NCBI GenBank assembly: GCA_019058445.1
Contig: JAHPZA010000010.1
Coordinates: 1 to 64,000, forward strand
Source of the DNA: Promethearchaeota archaeon
GTDB taxonomy: Archaea; Asgardarchaeota; Lokiarchaeia; Sigyniarchaeales; SOKP01
Direction: 5' to 3'
Length of the DNA: 64,000 nucleotides
Positions 52,657-61,625 of the stretch are shown here, piece after piece. Numbering within the stretch: the first letter of the stretch is position 1; each line of letters begins with the position of its first letter. The notes under the pieces are model-generated. The model had not been told where the DNA came from. It saw only the letters and a list, made by a program, of their open reading frames with translations, and did no database searches. The position numbers and the translations under genes were made by a program.

Positions 52657-53871
52657 TTAGGGGTCACATATTAATTCTACTTTATTATAATCAATATATC
52701 TCGCAAAATCTTTAAATCGTTCAATTTTTGCCATAGAATAAAACCAGTCATCTTTAGAATCAAAATTATTTAAGATGCTATATGATTTATTTTTAAGTCG
52801 ATTTTCACTTATCAAGATTCCTGTAACACTTAGTAGACTAGCTATCATTGCTGGAGTTAAAATTTTATTCCGGAATTTAAATTCGACAGAGGTGCTTTCA
52901 ATTAATTCCTTCAGTTCTGTTGTAGAAATCTTAACTTTCGAATCTTGTGAAAAGAAATTCGCCAATTCATACAATAAATACTCATAAAAATCAGGTTCGA
53001 CAAAGATATACTCATCAAAGACATCCATATTATAATAATCAATCCAATCATAAGTTATTCCAAATAAATCAATAAGATCATCCCGGCTAATTTCTTTATT
53101 TTTTTCCAGATAATCATAGATCTCTTGTAAAAATTGAATAGCGTGTCTAGGTGCCGCTCTATGGCATTGATGTAGAAGGAAGTTAATGAATTCTAGAATA
53201 TCAAAATATTCCTCTAATGGTAATTTAAAAGCCATGCACCACCTCTGTATTATAATATCAAGATTTTGGTTATATAGATAATTTGATATGTCAAATTTAA
53301 AATCAAATTTAGGCAATTTTGATAATTCATAAGGAATAAGTTTCTTATTTCTTGTTGATATTGTAGTTATTTCTGTCTCCTTCAATAGATTCAAAAGTTT
53401 TGCATAATCCGGAATTTTTAACTGCTCTACGTTTGTAAGAATAACAATTAGATTCATATCTATTCGGGATCTAACAAGTATGAATAACTTCTTTAATTTG
53501 TTAAAATTCGAATTAACATAATTCTGCAAGTTATATCTTAATGAAAAATATTGGTTTAGATCTTTGATTATGCGAAATAATATGAATTCTTTACTTTTAT
53601 CAGTACAATCAATAATCGGTATTGTATGAAATGGTACTTTTATCCTTTTTTCCTTTATTAATGCTTTGAAACATATTCTAATGACTGTAGTTTTCCCTAT
53701 TCCCAGGATACCTTGGATTATAATATTTAACAAGTAATTATTATTCAGCGACTTTTCAAGGTATCCTGATATAAGTTCAATAAGATCATCTCTGTATTTA
53801 AAAACAGATGGAATATATCGAAGATCCCCAATTGCCTCATAACCAACGAATTTGATGTTTTTGGTTGACAT
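52657..53871 (-). CDS. Orc1/Cdc6-like AAA+ ATPase with degraded Walker B
   Basis: The 404-residue protein resembles archaeal Orc1/Cdc6: an opening YIPSVFKYRDDLIELISGYL, Walker A IIQGILGIGKTTVIRI (G54 to T61), a lid region with QCHRAAPRHAIQFLQEIYDY and a C-terminal winged-helix-like part (KVKISTTELKELIESTSVEF). The Walker B position reads LIVILTNVEQL, without the DE pair, so ATP hydrolysis should be weak or lost. It may be a replication initiator of a plasmid or virus now decaying. A 15-T tract lies upstream at 53898-53912. Both flanks are long noncoding stretches. Confidence 0.65.
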   Translation of the reverse strand: MSTKNIKFVGYEAIGDLRYIPSVFKYRDDLIELISGYLEKSLNNNYLLNIIIQGILGIGKTTVIRICFKALIKEKRIKVPFHTIPIIDCTDKSKEFILFRIIKDLNQYFSLRYNLQNYVNSNFNKLKKLFILVRSRIDMNLIVILTNVEQLKIPDYAKLLNLLKETEITTISTRNKKLIPYELSKLPKFDFKFDISNYLYNQNLDIIIQRWCMAFKLPLEEYFDILEFINFLLHQCHRAAPRHAIQFLQEIYDYLEKNKEISRDDLIDLFGITYDWIDYYNMDVFDEYIFVEPDFYEYLLYELANFFSQDSKVKISTTELKELIESTSVEFKFRNKILTPAMIASLLSVTGILISENRLKNKSYSILNNFDSKDDWFYSMAKIERFKDFARYIDYNKVELICDP

Positions 53872-54354
53872 AGTGGTTTATAGCCAAGTAAGATAAATTT
53901 TTTTTTTTTTTTATTATTTTTAATAAAACTATTTAAACCTATAGTCAAGTTTAAATCTTTGAAAGATTCATGTATTTAGAAAAAGTATTAGTCTGCAAGG
54001 AGAAAGATATGCTTATTTCTCTTTTTTAAACAGAAATAATCATTTTTGAACATTAACGACTTCAGTAATATTACCAATTTCGTCATAATGCTCCCGATTT
54101 AAAGCTTTCGCTAATGCAATAGGGATAATATTCTTCCGGACCCTGATATTTCATACTTATAATATTTAATGGTCTCTCCATTCGCCCAATAAAGAAAATC
54201 GAGCACCTAAAATTTTTTATCAAAATATCTGCGTTTTATTTTAGAGATCCTTTATCCAAACGAATTTATTTTCCCTTTTTTAATGTGTATTCTTTGTTAT
54301 TATAAATCACAACCCTATCAGACTATATAAAACGGGTTTCTTTATTTACTATAG
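53872..54354. other. Noncoding region with a frameshifted gene remnant
   Basis: On the minus strand, 54042-54260 preserves pieces of a protein in different frames: VLDFLYWANGETIKYYKYEI, then IALAKALNREHYDEIGNITE ending in a stop at 54042. Stops and a frame change separate the pieces. The family is unknown. No origin-type repeats are obvious, although the region borders the Orc1/Cdc6-like gene. Confidence 0.35.
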
Positions 54355-54600
54355 ATGGTTGAACTGGAAGACTGGATCTTCAAGGCATGTGAGCGACTCA
54401 TCAAAAACGCCTTGGCAAAGATCAATATGGTCCAGCAACCGATTAAGGTCTATTCGGAAGCTTACTATGCAATTGCTTGTTTGGGTTTGCATATAAAAGC
54501 TCAAAAGGCAGGCTTGTTCGATAAGCAGCTATGAAAGAAGAATGAAGATATAGAGCGCAATATAGGAGCCCTAGAAGCATTTTTATGGAAGGAGATTTAA
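54355..54600 (+). pseudogene. Small unknown gene with an in-frame TGA
   Basis: ATG at 54355 opens a frame encoding MVELEDWIFKACERLIKNAL and continuing to KAGLFDKQL, then TGA (54532-54534). The same frame resumes with KKNEDIERNIGALEAFLWKE and ends at TAA (54598). The base composition is visibly G+C-richer than in neighbours, which suggests foreign origin. The helical, charged sequence continues smoothly across the TGA, so a single substitution from a sense codon is likely. No family is recognised. Confidence 0.5.
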
Positions 54601-54622
54601 TAAGTCGTTTAAATATTTTTTG

Positions 54623-54638
54623 TTTAAATATTTATATA
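54623..54638 (+). promoter_or_regulatory. TATA-like promoter of the 54669 gene
   Basis: The stretch tttaaatatttatata lies about 30 bases before the ATG at 54669. A second tttaaatattt lies just upstream as a direct repeat. Confidence 0.4.
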
Positions 54639-54668
54639 TGAACTATATTCAAAAAACAGAAGGGAATT

Positions 54669-55478
54669 ATGAAAAAAACACAATTAATTACATATCAAAA
54701 TTTCAGAGATATAAATCAAAGATATATTAAATATTATTCCTCATTTACAAACAATACAGTAAGGCTCAATATTATCGATTATCCCCGCTTGAAGGATTAT
54801 ATTATAGAGCATTACAATGAGGAGGAGCTTAAATGGATTTTCAACCACTGTCCCTATACCCTCAAATTAGCGCCACGGGAGGGCGATGTGAAAGAATTTA
54901 TGAGGGATAATATCAGGCAACATTCTACAATATGGGTGGTAAAGCGTGAAGGCAAAAAGATGGTATTTATCAATAGAGCAGAGGGGGGAATTTTTAGTAT
55001 AAAAGAAATGAAAGTGCTACGGGATTTAGATGAAACCCTATTAGATTACGATGAATTTGAAGAATATTTATTTGATGATTTTGTTGCTTTGCGCACACGG
55101 CTTTTTTGTGAGTCCATTGAGAAAAATTTCCTAGGTAGAAAGCAAGGGCCTAATAATTCCTCAAATTCTCTCGTTGAACAAATTGCAGATATATATAGAT
55201 ATTATGAAGATAAGGTAGAAGTCGATGAGGGGTTAAAAGATAGGGAAGGGATCGTACTGATACTTACGCACTTTAGCTTTTTGGAGGTTCATGACGATGA
55301 TACCGTTGGAATAGGATTTAAGGTTGATACCCCTCCGAATGTGGCAGCCACCCAGATCCTTAAATTAAAGGAGATCAAACAAATCAAGCAAATTTTAATC
55401 TATGAAAATTTTTATGTTAATGAGAGCGGAGAATTTCTGTGGAATCCTAAATTGAAAGTAAAGATAAGCGAGTCGTAA
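54669..55478 (+). CDS. Unknown 269-residue soluble protein of the island
   Basis: I do not recognise this protein. It has 269 residues, no signal peptide and no membrane span. It is charged throughout, with KLAPREGDVKEFMRDNIRQH in the first third and an acidic helix (DETLLDYDEFEEYLFDDFVA) in the middle. The C-terminal third (FSFLEVHDDDTVGIGFKVDT) looks beta-rich. Base composition is slightly richer in G+C than the flanks. It has its own promoter and an AGAAGGGAATT ribosome site. As the most intact gene at this end of the island it may be cargo. Confidence 0.6.
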   Translation: MKKTQLITYQNFRDINQRYIKYYSSFTNNTVRLNIIDYPRLKDYIIEHYNEEELKWIFNHCPYTLKLAPREGDVKEFMRDNIRQHSTIWVVKREGKKMVFINRAEGGIFSIKEMKVLRDLDETLLDYDEFEEYLFDDFVALRTRLFCESIEKNFLGRKQGPNNSSNSLVEQIADIYRYYEDKVEVDEGLKDREGIVLILTHFSFLEVHDDDTVGIGFKVDTPPNVAATQILKLKEIKQIKQILIYENFYVNESGEFLWNPKLKVKISES

Positions 55479-55568
55479 TCAGTAAAAAATTTGTATTTAA
55501 CAATGATTTATAATCGACTTCGATCCTTTTTCTACAAAATTTTGCTTGAAAAATAATGATAGCCTATA

Positions 55569-55673
55569 AATGTAAAATATCTTCTCCCGAAACATATGGG
55601 AATTAGTGAAAATGGAAACAAATCAATTCAGTTTTCTTACAAAATGGTATCATCATTGGGACAATATTTCTAA
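55569..55673 (+). pseudogene. Detached 3' end of an MBL-fold hydrolase gene
   Basis: These 105 bases encode NVKYLLPKHMGISENGNKSI then QFSYKMVSSLGQYF and a stop. They align without gaps to the last 105 bases of the intact gene (49098-49202), with 20 of 34 residues identical. No homologous sequence precedes it. Orientation and length match, so together the two copies form a direct repeat around 6.4 kb of accessory DNA. Confidence 0.75.
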
Positions 55674-55782
55674 TTTTTCTATTTTTTCATTCTTTTATCT
55701 TATAACTTTATGATGCAACATTCTTCGATATAAATAGAATGATTAGGTTTATGAATAAAATCATATTTTATTAATTCACTTT

Positions 55783-56514
55783 ATGGCAGAACCAACGATA
55801 TTCTTATTTGATTTAGATGGTGTTGTGCTAACTCAAAAAGCGCTCGAATATACCGCTTTAAAACAGCTTAGAAATAAGTGGTACAATTGGCAAAATATTA
55901 AAAATTTACGTCTCATTGATTTTGCGAGAATTTTTGAAGAGGGCGATTCTAAAAATAGGTTAAAAGCATTAATACAAGTTAATTTGGCATATAAATCAAT
56001 AATCCCTAATAGATGTAAGAGAATCTTATTTTTTATTAAATTTCGACGCTCTTATAAGAAGTATGAGAAAATTTATGAGCGCGTAAATCCGCAATTAAAA
56101 TCTATTTTAATTGAATTAAAAAATCATGGAATTATCTCTGGTATTGTATCAAATACGAGCAGAAAAAGATTAAGTTATTATACACTAAAATTTCATTTGG
56201 ATGAATATATTTCCTGCTTTATTTCACGAGATGATGTTCCTGTGAGAAAACCTCATCCATATCCCTTAATATTTGCATTAAGAGAAATTAAACATAAGTT
56301 TCAAATTCCTAAGCTTAATAAAAAGACTATTTTTTACATAGGGGATCTTTCTTCAGATATTATATGTGCTAAAGCTGCGAATGTGAATAGTATTGCATTA
56401 CTCTCTGGACATGGTACAGAAAACCAATTAAGAGATTCAAAACCGGATTATTGTATTAAAGAAATTAGAGATATATTGGAGATTGAGCCAGTCAAAAAAT
56501 TATTATCCAAGTAA
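55783..56514 (+). CDS. HAD-family hydrolase
   Basis: The 243-residue protein shows the HAD motifs: FLFDLDGVV with the nucleophile aspartate, GIVSNTSRKR (motif II serine/threonine), VRKPHPYP (motif III lysine) and FYIGDLSSDIICAKAANV (motif IV aspartates). The all-helical cap (about 20-95) is of the phosphoglycolate phosphatase type. It should dephosphorylate a small metabolite. The gene lies 18 bp before the large HEAT/winged-helix gene, so the two are co-transcribed. The substrate is unknown. Confidence 0.87.
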   Translation: MAEPTIFLFDLDGVVLTQKALEYTALKQLRNKWYNWQNIKNLRLIDFARIFEEGDSKNRLKALIQVNLAYKSIIPNRCKRILFFIKFRRSYKKYEKIYERVNPQLKSILIELKNHGIISGIVSNTSRKRLSYYTLKFHLDEYISCFISRDDVPVRKPHPYPLIFALREIKHKFQIPKLNKKTIFYIGDLSSDIICAKAANVNSIALLSGHGTENQLRDSKPDYCIKEIRDILEIEPVKKLLSK

Positions 56515-56531
56515 ATATTAACCTACTTGAT

Positions 56532-59252
56532 ATGTTTAATCTGGAAGATTTTTATGATTATGAAGAAATTGAACCATTAATTATAAGATTAAATAAGTTA
56601 TTAAATAAAGAGAAATTTACCAAAATCCCCAAAATCATAAAGGAGCTTGAGGAATTATTGGAGGATGATGAGCTTCGCGTTCCAGCGACATATATTCTAA
56701 GTATTCTGGCTGAAAATCATATTGAATTGATATCTCCAGATTTAATTGAAAGAATTGAGCCATTTATTAAAGCTGAAGATGAAAAACTAAAAATAAATTC
56801 GATTATTATTTTAGGTTTTTTAATTCTTGAAAATACGACTTTTATAAAAAAATATTTTTCTATTTTTATCCATTTATTAGTTGACAATTCCGAAGATGTT
56901 AGAGACAATGTGCATTATTTTATTCAGGAATTTATCAAGGATTCTCCAAGCATTATTAAATCTTACCCAGATCTACTTTTGGAAGCTCTCAAATTAGAGA
57001 ATAAGAAAGAAAATATAATTTCTCTATTAAATTTTTGTAATCACCTTAAGAATTTGGATTTTAAGCAAATTTACAGTTTTAGAGAGATTGCTAGTGAGTT
57101 GATTTTGAGTGATGTTATGATTAACTCCCCTGAAATTTTTACAAATTTAGAACATTTACTCATACAATTTTTTCCATTATTAAAAGATGTTAATCTTAAT
57201 AATTTAAAAGCTAATGACCTGATCAAATTATTGGATAACCAATTTTTAATGAAAAAACAAAATATTTCAAAAATAGCGAAAGCAAAAAACGTTAATGCTC
57301 AGAACTATATTGAAGACATTAAAAAAACACGATTAAAAGAGATAGAGATCTATTTTTATATAAAGGATAAAAAAACACTTGAAATTTATTTTTATGAACT
57401 AGAAAAAAGTAAGCTTCATGAAATTTTTAATATAAATAATAAAGTTTCATTTGAAAAATTGAAAAAAATATTTTCCCAAATAATAGAAAGTGATTCAGAG
57501 TTAAAGCTATTTATAGAAACTTTACTTAAATTAAATTTTATTAAAGGTTACTTCTCAGACTTTTATTTTTATCCTTACGAATACCTGAAATCTGATATTA
57601 ATAATCAATTTCTAAACAAGGGATTGATTAATATAAAAAAGCATTATGATTTCTTACCCTCTAAATTGGTCCATGATATAATTTTAGAGCTTAATCATGA
57701 TTTTTTAAGAGGAAAAAATTTCGCTGTTTATTATTCATTTAAAAAAATTATTAAGCAAATTAATAGAGTAGCTGCTAACAATAGCGTTATAGACCTTAAA
57801 TCTTATAGAAAGAAATTACTTGAGGAAGATTTTATTAAATTAATCAAGAATTTACCAAAGGATTATTTAACCAATTTTCATAAGGGAACTTCTTGGTTAA
57901 CCAATATAGGAAGAATTCGAATTGAAGATGAATTAGAAAACTCAAAATTAATTGGATTTATAAACATTATCCGAATTTCTGAAAAATTGAAAATAAATAG
58001 GCTATTGTTAATGGATATATTACTTTTAAATATAGACCCTAGAAGTGGCATATGGGATAAAAATAAAGAAATTTTTTATTTTTCAAAATATTTAAATGAC
58101 CGAATTGATGAAATCAATTTAATTTCTGACGAAACTAATAAAAAAGAACAAATTACTGCAGTTGCCGAAGACCTCAATATAGATATTGATCATATATTAT
58201 CTAAAATTGATGAAAATCTCAAATTAATTGGTAAAGAAATCAAAGATAAGGATGAGATCAATATCTTTGAATATATTGAGAAAACCGGTATGACTTATGA
58301 TGTATTTTTTAGCTTTATTAATGAATTAGGTCTAAATTACTTTAAAAAAGGAGATCAGTTAATTCTTAGCGCAAAAAAGATAGAAGAAGCAAAAAATAGT
58401 ATCAAACATAACTTAATTGATAGATCAAAATCTGCCAATCATATTTCGTTAGGAAATTTTGAAATTAACTCAGAATTGATAAAAGAATTAATTGAAGAAT
58501 TAAGAAAGGATGGTAAGTTAAAAGGGATTTTTCATGAAGAATCGGGCGAAATAGTTTTTTACACATTAAAGGGAATACGCAATTTGATGTTAGAAAATAG
58601 CTTTCTCTTTTCATTTGAAGATCTTTTTTATGGAAAAGAATTAGATGAAGAAGAGATAGGTTTTTTGAAAGTAATATTAGAAGATTTAATAAAGGAGAGA
58701 AAATTAAAAGGTACTTTTGATATTAACACAAATACCTTTTCAAGTAAAGAACTCTTGTTTGAATTTGATTATAATACAGTGGTGGATGACTTTAGAAAGA
58801 CGGTCAATAATCATATAAAAAAATTCAATATTGAATTTCAGAAAATCAAGAAAATTTTATCCAAACGAGAGGAAAATATATTTCCCCAAGAAATAAAAAT
58901 CATACAAGATACAATTGATAGAATAAATCTGAATTACGTAAAATGGAGAGCTCAATTAAATGCTTATGTAATTGAAGCTAATAAAAAATTGCTTAAAGAT
59001 CAAGGATATAGTTTCAAGAGATATCAAAATTTACCGATTGAAAAAAAGAAAGAAGTAAAGCTTTTTAAAGAAGATCCAGATATTTACGAGCTCTTGGATA
59101 AATTTAATCAGTGGGTTAAAATTTTTAATGAAATTGAGCTCAATTATGGTAAAATAATTTTTCTTCAAAAAAGATTAATAAATAATCCAGATGATGAAAA
59201 CACTAAAAATGATCTTGATGAATTGTTATTATATTTAAATCTAAATAGCTGA
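56532..59252 (+). CDS. Large HEAT-repeat and winged-helix protein, possibly UFL1-like
   Basis: The 906-residue protein starts with helical HEAT/ARM-type repeats (LRVPATYILSILAENHIELI, EDVRDNVHYFIQEFIKDSPS). From about residue 330 it shows repeated winged-helix units: LLKLNFIKGYFSDFYFYP, KKHYDFLPSKLVHDIILELN, ELIEELRKDGKLKGIFHEES with EIVFYT, and LEDLIKERKLKGTFDIN. The order 'domain, EEL--DGKLKG, VFYT, then FSFEDL' resembles the repeated winged helices of the UFM1 ligase UFL1, a eukaryote-type E3. The comparison is by eye and needs profile testing. A PCI-like scaffold is the alternative. The C-terminus is a coiled coil. No UFM1 or E1/E2 gene is in the window. Confidence 0.5.
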   Translation: MFNLEDFYDYEEIEPLIIRLNKLLNKEKFTKIPKIIKELEELLEDDELRVPATYILSILAENHIELISPDLIERIEPFIKAEDEKLKINSIIILGFLILENTTFIKKYFSIFIHLLVDNSEDVRDNVHYFIQEFIKDSPSIIKSYPDLLLEALKLENKKENIISLLNFCNHLKNLDFKQIYSFREIASELILSDVMINSPEIFTNLEHLLIQFFPLLKDVNLNNLKANDLIKLLDNQFLMKKQNISKIAKAKNVNAQNYIEDIKKTRLKEIEIYFYIKDKKTLEIYFYELEKSKLHEIFNINNKVSFEKLKKIFSQIIESDSELKLFIETLLKLNFIKGYFSDFYFYPYEYLKSDINNQFLNKGLINIKKHYDFLPSKLVHDIILELNHDFLRGKNFAVYYSFKKIIKQINRVAANNSVIDLKSYRKKLLEEDFIKLIKNLPKDYLTNFHKGTSWLTNIGRIRIEDELENSKLIGFINIIRISEKLKINRLLLMDILLLNIDPRSGIWDKNKEIFYFSKYLNDRIDEINLISDETNKKEQITAVAEDLNIDIDHILSKIDENLKLIGKEIKDKDEINIFEYIEKTGMTYDVFFSFINELGLNYFKKGDQLILSAKKIEEAKNSIKHNLIDRSKSANHISLGNFEINSELIKELIEELRKDGKLKGIFHEESGEIVFYTLKGIRNLMLENSFLFSFEDLFYGKELDEEEIGFLKVILEDLIKERKLKGTFDINTNTFSSKELLFEFDYNTVVDDFRKTVNNHIKKFNIEFQKIKKILSKREENIFPQEIKIIQDTIDRINLNYVKWRAQLNAYVIEANKKLLKDQGYSFKRYQNLPIEKKKEVKLFKEDPDIYELLDKFNQWVKIFNEIELNYGKIIFLQKRLINNPDDENTKNDLDELLLYLNLNS

Positions 59253-59266
59253 TTATTTATTATCTT

Positions 59267-59551
59267 TTATTTATTATTCCTATCAATATGAGAAATGAAT
59301 TTTTCAACATCAATCTTAGAAGAGGCTCTAATCTTATATGTTTTTGGCTTTATAATGCCATTTTCCTCAAGAATACCTTCCTTTGCGAGAAAATCAAGAC
59401 TGCGCCAAATAAAATTAATCTTAGATCGATTCGAAGATTTAATATTATAGCATCTTCTAATACGTTTAGTATTAACAATCGTTATGTTGTTATCCATTAA
59501 TTTATTTATAGCTTCAAGCGTTTCTTTAACGTTTTTTAGGAAAAAATCCAT
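59267..59551 (-). CDS. Small winged-helix-like protein
   Basis: The 94-residue protein is basic and helical with a probable winged helix: TIVNTKRIRRCYNIKSSNRS as recognition segment, FIWRSLDFLAKEGILEENGI as the next helix and turn, and KPKTYKIRA as a wing. It is preceded by AGAGGTACTT, a plausible ribosome site. It converges with the large HEAT/winged-helix gene. A DNA-binding regulator is the simplest guess. Confidence 0.5.
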   Translation of the reverse strand: MDFFLKNVKETLEAINKLMDNNITIVNTKRIRRCYNIKSSNRSKINFIWRSLDFLAKEGILEENGIIKPKTYKIRASSKIDVEKFISHIDRNNK

Positions 59552-59869
59552 CTAAGCGAAGTACCTCTTAATTAGACTAAATTACGTTATAAATTATTTT
59601 AATTGGCTAAAATATTCAAGTAAAATATTAGGTTTATAAATATTGGGTTTATGAGTGTAATTTTATAATATATAAAATTATATTTTTAGGAGTTTATTAA
59701 TCTTTTTTTCTTAAAAAAAAATCTTTTTAAAAAGTAAGAACTGTAAAGTTTATAGATTTTAATAAATTACATCGTGAAAATTCTAAAAGATTTTAGGTAA
59801 TTAGCTCTAAATTTCGATTTTATTATATTTTAAAAGGTATTATTAAGATATTAAGGAAAATTCCATAAT
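59552..59869. other. Intergenic region with a palindrome
   Basis: A perfect 9-bp inverted repeat (TAATTTTAT and ATAAAATTA, loop aatat) lies at 59658-59680, about 110 bp upstream of the small winged-helix gene, and may be an operator. An A-run at 59713-59721 reads as oligo-T for the minus-strand purH transcript and could terminate it. Nothing else is seen. Confidence 0.35.
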
Positions 59870-61474
59870 TTAATGGCGAAAAACTCTTTTTCCACAAAAA
59901 ACTAGAGCACAATCCAGCTCATCAGCTCGTTTTATAATCATATTATCTCGAATTGAACCACCTGGATTAATTATTGCTTTCGCTCCCGCGTCTACAGCAA
60001 CTTCCAATCCATCTGGAAATGGGAAGAAAGAGTCTGTTCCCATAAAAGAGTTTTTAAGTTCCTCCTTATGTCCGAATTCAATAGCTTTTTGTACAGCTAA
60101 TTTTACAACATGAACACGACTCTGTTGACCAGCACCTATGCCAATAGAATAGAAGCCAGAATCATACATTTGAGCAAAACAAGCCGAATTTGATTTGGCC
60201 CATTTTGATACCTTATAAGCGAATATTAAGGCTTCTTTTTCGCTTTCACTAACAGAATTTTTACTTACAACATTCCATTCTTTAATTACAGGTTTATAGT
60301 CATATTCTTGTACTACAACTCCGCCCAATGTGGAACGAATTTCCAATTGTTTATAGATTTCATCTCTTTTTTCAAGAAAATCCCCAAATTCTAAGATTCT
60401 CAGGTTTTCCTTCTGCCTTAGGATTTCTAAAGCTTCTTTATCAAAAGTCGGGGCTAACAGTACTTCCACGAATATTTTCTCTTTATTTACTATAAAATCT
60501 GCAACTTCCCTTGTTAATTCATGATTGACACCCCATATCCCACCAAATGCGGATAATGGATCGCAGCTAAAAGCCATTTGTACTGATTTCAATTGTGTTT
60601 TCGTGTCTATTGCCATCCCATTTGGAGATGTATGTTTTAAAATTGCTGTTACGTGGTGTTCTGTACCCATATCAAGTAACATTTGCATACAAGCATCAAT
60701 ATCTAAATAATTATTAAATGAAATCTGTTTACCCCCTAATTGCTTAAAACTGTGTAAGCCTTGTTTAGTAGAGATATCGCGATAATAAGCAGCATTTTGG
60801 TCCCAATTTTCTCCATATCTGCAATCTTGGACTTTTTCATAGATTTTATAAATTCTATCTCTCATTTTTACATCAGGATTATAATATTGCTGCAAATAAT
60901 TCGCAATTGATAGGTTATAATCAGCCATAATAGCAAATACTTCCTGAGCTAACATAGCTCTAGTTTTTTCTGTTATAGCCCCTCTATTCTTTCTCATTTC
61001 ACTTATTATCTCATCATAATATTCAGAACTTGGGATCACTATTACGTCTGGATAATTCTTTGCAGCCGATCTAATCATCGTTGGACCACCTATGTCGATC
61101 ATTTCCAATGCTTCTTCTAAAGTAACATTTGGTTTCTCAATTGCCTCTTTAAATTGATATAAATTACATACAACCATATCTATGGAACGAATATGGAATC
61201 TTTCCGCGTCTTCAATATCTTTTTGAACATTTCGACGATATAAAATTCCACCCTCTATTTTTGGATGTAATGTTTTAACTCTTCCATTAAACATTTCAGG
61301 AGATTGAGTATATTCAGAGATTTTTACGTATTTGATTCCATTTTGTTCTAATAATTTGCCAGTACCTCCAGTTGACAAGATTTCTACCCCAAATTCATTT
61401 ACCAAGGTTTTTACAAAATTTAAAACATTTGTTTTATCAAATACACTTACAATTGCTCGTTCAATTTTTTTCAT
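59870..61474 (-). CDS. purH: Bifunctional AICAR formyltransferase/IMP cyclohydrolase
   Basis: The N-terminal IMP cyclohydrolase domain is clear (ILSTGGTGKLLEQNGIKYVK, RVKTLHPKIEGGILYRR, NLYQFKEAI, IDIGGPTMIRSAAKN). The AICAR transformylase domain follows with ILKHTSPNGMA, DPLSAFGG and the late SFMGTDSFFPFPDGLE and INPGGSIRDN. In most PurH proteins the motif is KHxNPCG; here Ser and Asn replace the NPC residues, although the catalytic Lys-His pair is kept. It performs the last two steps of IMP synthesis. The ATG at 61474 is chosen. Many archaea use PurP and PurO instead, so it may be acquired. Confidence 0.93.
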   Translation of the reverse strand: MKKIERAIVSVFDKTNVLNFVKTLVNEFGVEILSTGGTGKLLEQNGIKYVKISEYTQSPEMFNGRVKTLHPKIEGGILYRRNVQKDIEDAERFHIRSIDMVVCNLYQFKEAIEKPNVTLEEALEMIDIGGPTMIRSAAKNYPDVIVIPSSEYYDEIISEMRKNRGAITEKTRAMLAQEVFAIMADYNLSIANYLQQYYNPDVKMRDRIYKIYEKVQDCRYGENWDQNAAYYRDISTKQGLHSFKQLGGKQISFNNYLDIDACMQMLLDMGTEHHVTAILKHTSPNGMAIDTKTQLKSVQMAFSCDPLSAFGGIWGVNHELTREVADFIVNKEKIFVEVLLAPTFDKEALEILRQKENLRILEFGDFLEKRDEIYKQLEIRSTLGGVVVQEYDYKPVIKEWNVVSKNSVSESEKEALIFAYKVSKWAKSNSACFAQMYDSGFYSIGIGAGQQSRVHVVKLAVQKAIEFGHKEELKNSFMGTDSFFPFPDGLEVAVDAGAKAIINPGGSIRDNMIIKRADELDCALVFCGKRVFRH

Positions 61475-61625
61475 AGAAACCAATCCTAATAAAATGATTC
61501 GAAATTATGATTCCAATTTAGATTAATATTAGAAATAGTTAAAATTTAATTAATTAACGTTTAATAAAAAGAAAAAATTTAGGATTTTAAATCTTAGATT
61601 GTTTTTCATAATTAAAAAGGTAATA

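Noticed and set aside
53872..54354. Replication origin beside the Orc1/Cdc6-like gene
   Set aside because: Only A+T-rich sequence, an oligo-T tract and gene fragments are visible. No repeated ORB-type motif could be identified.
54355..54600. TGA reassigned as a sense codon in this genome
   Set aside because: Many well-defined genes in the window stop at TGA at the expected place.
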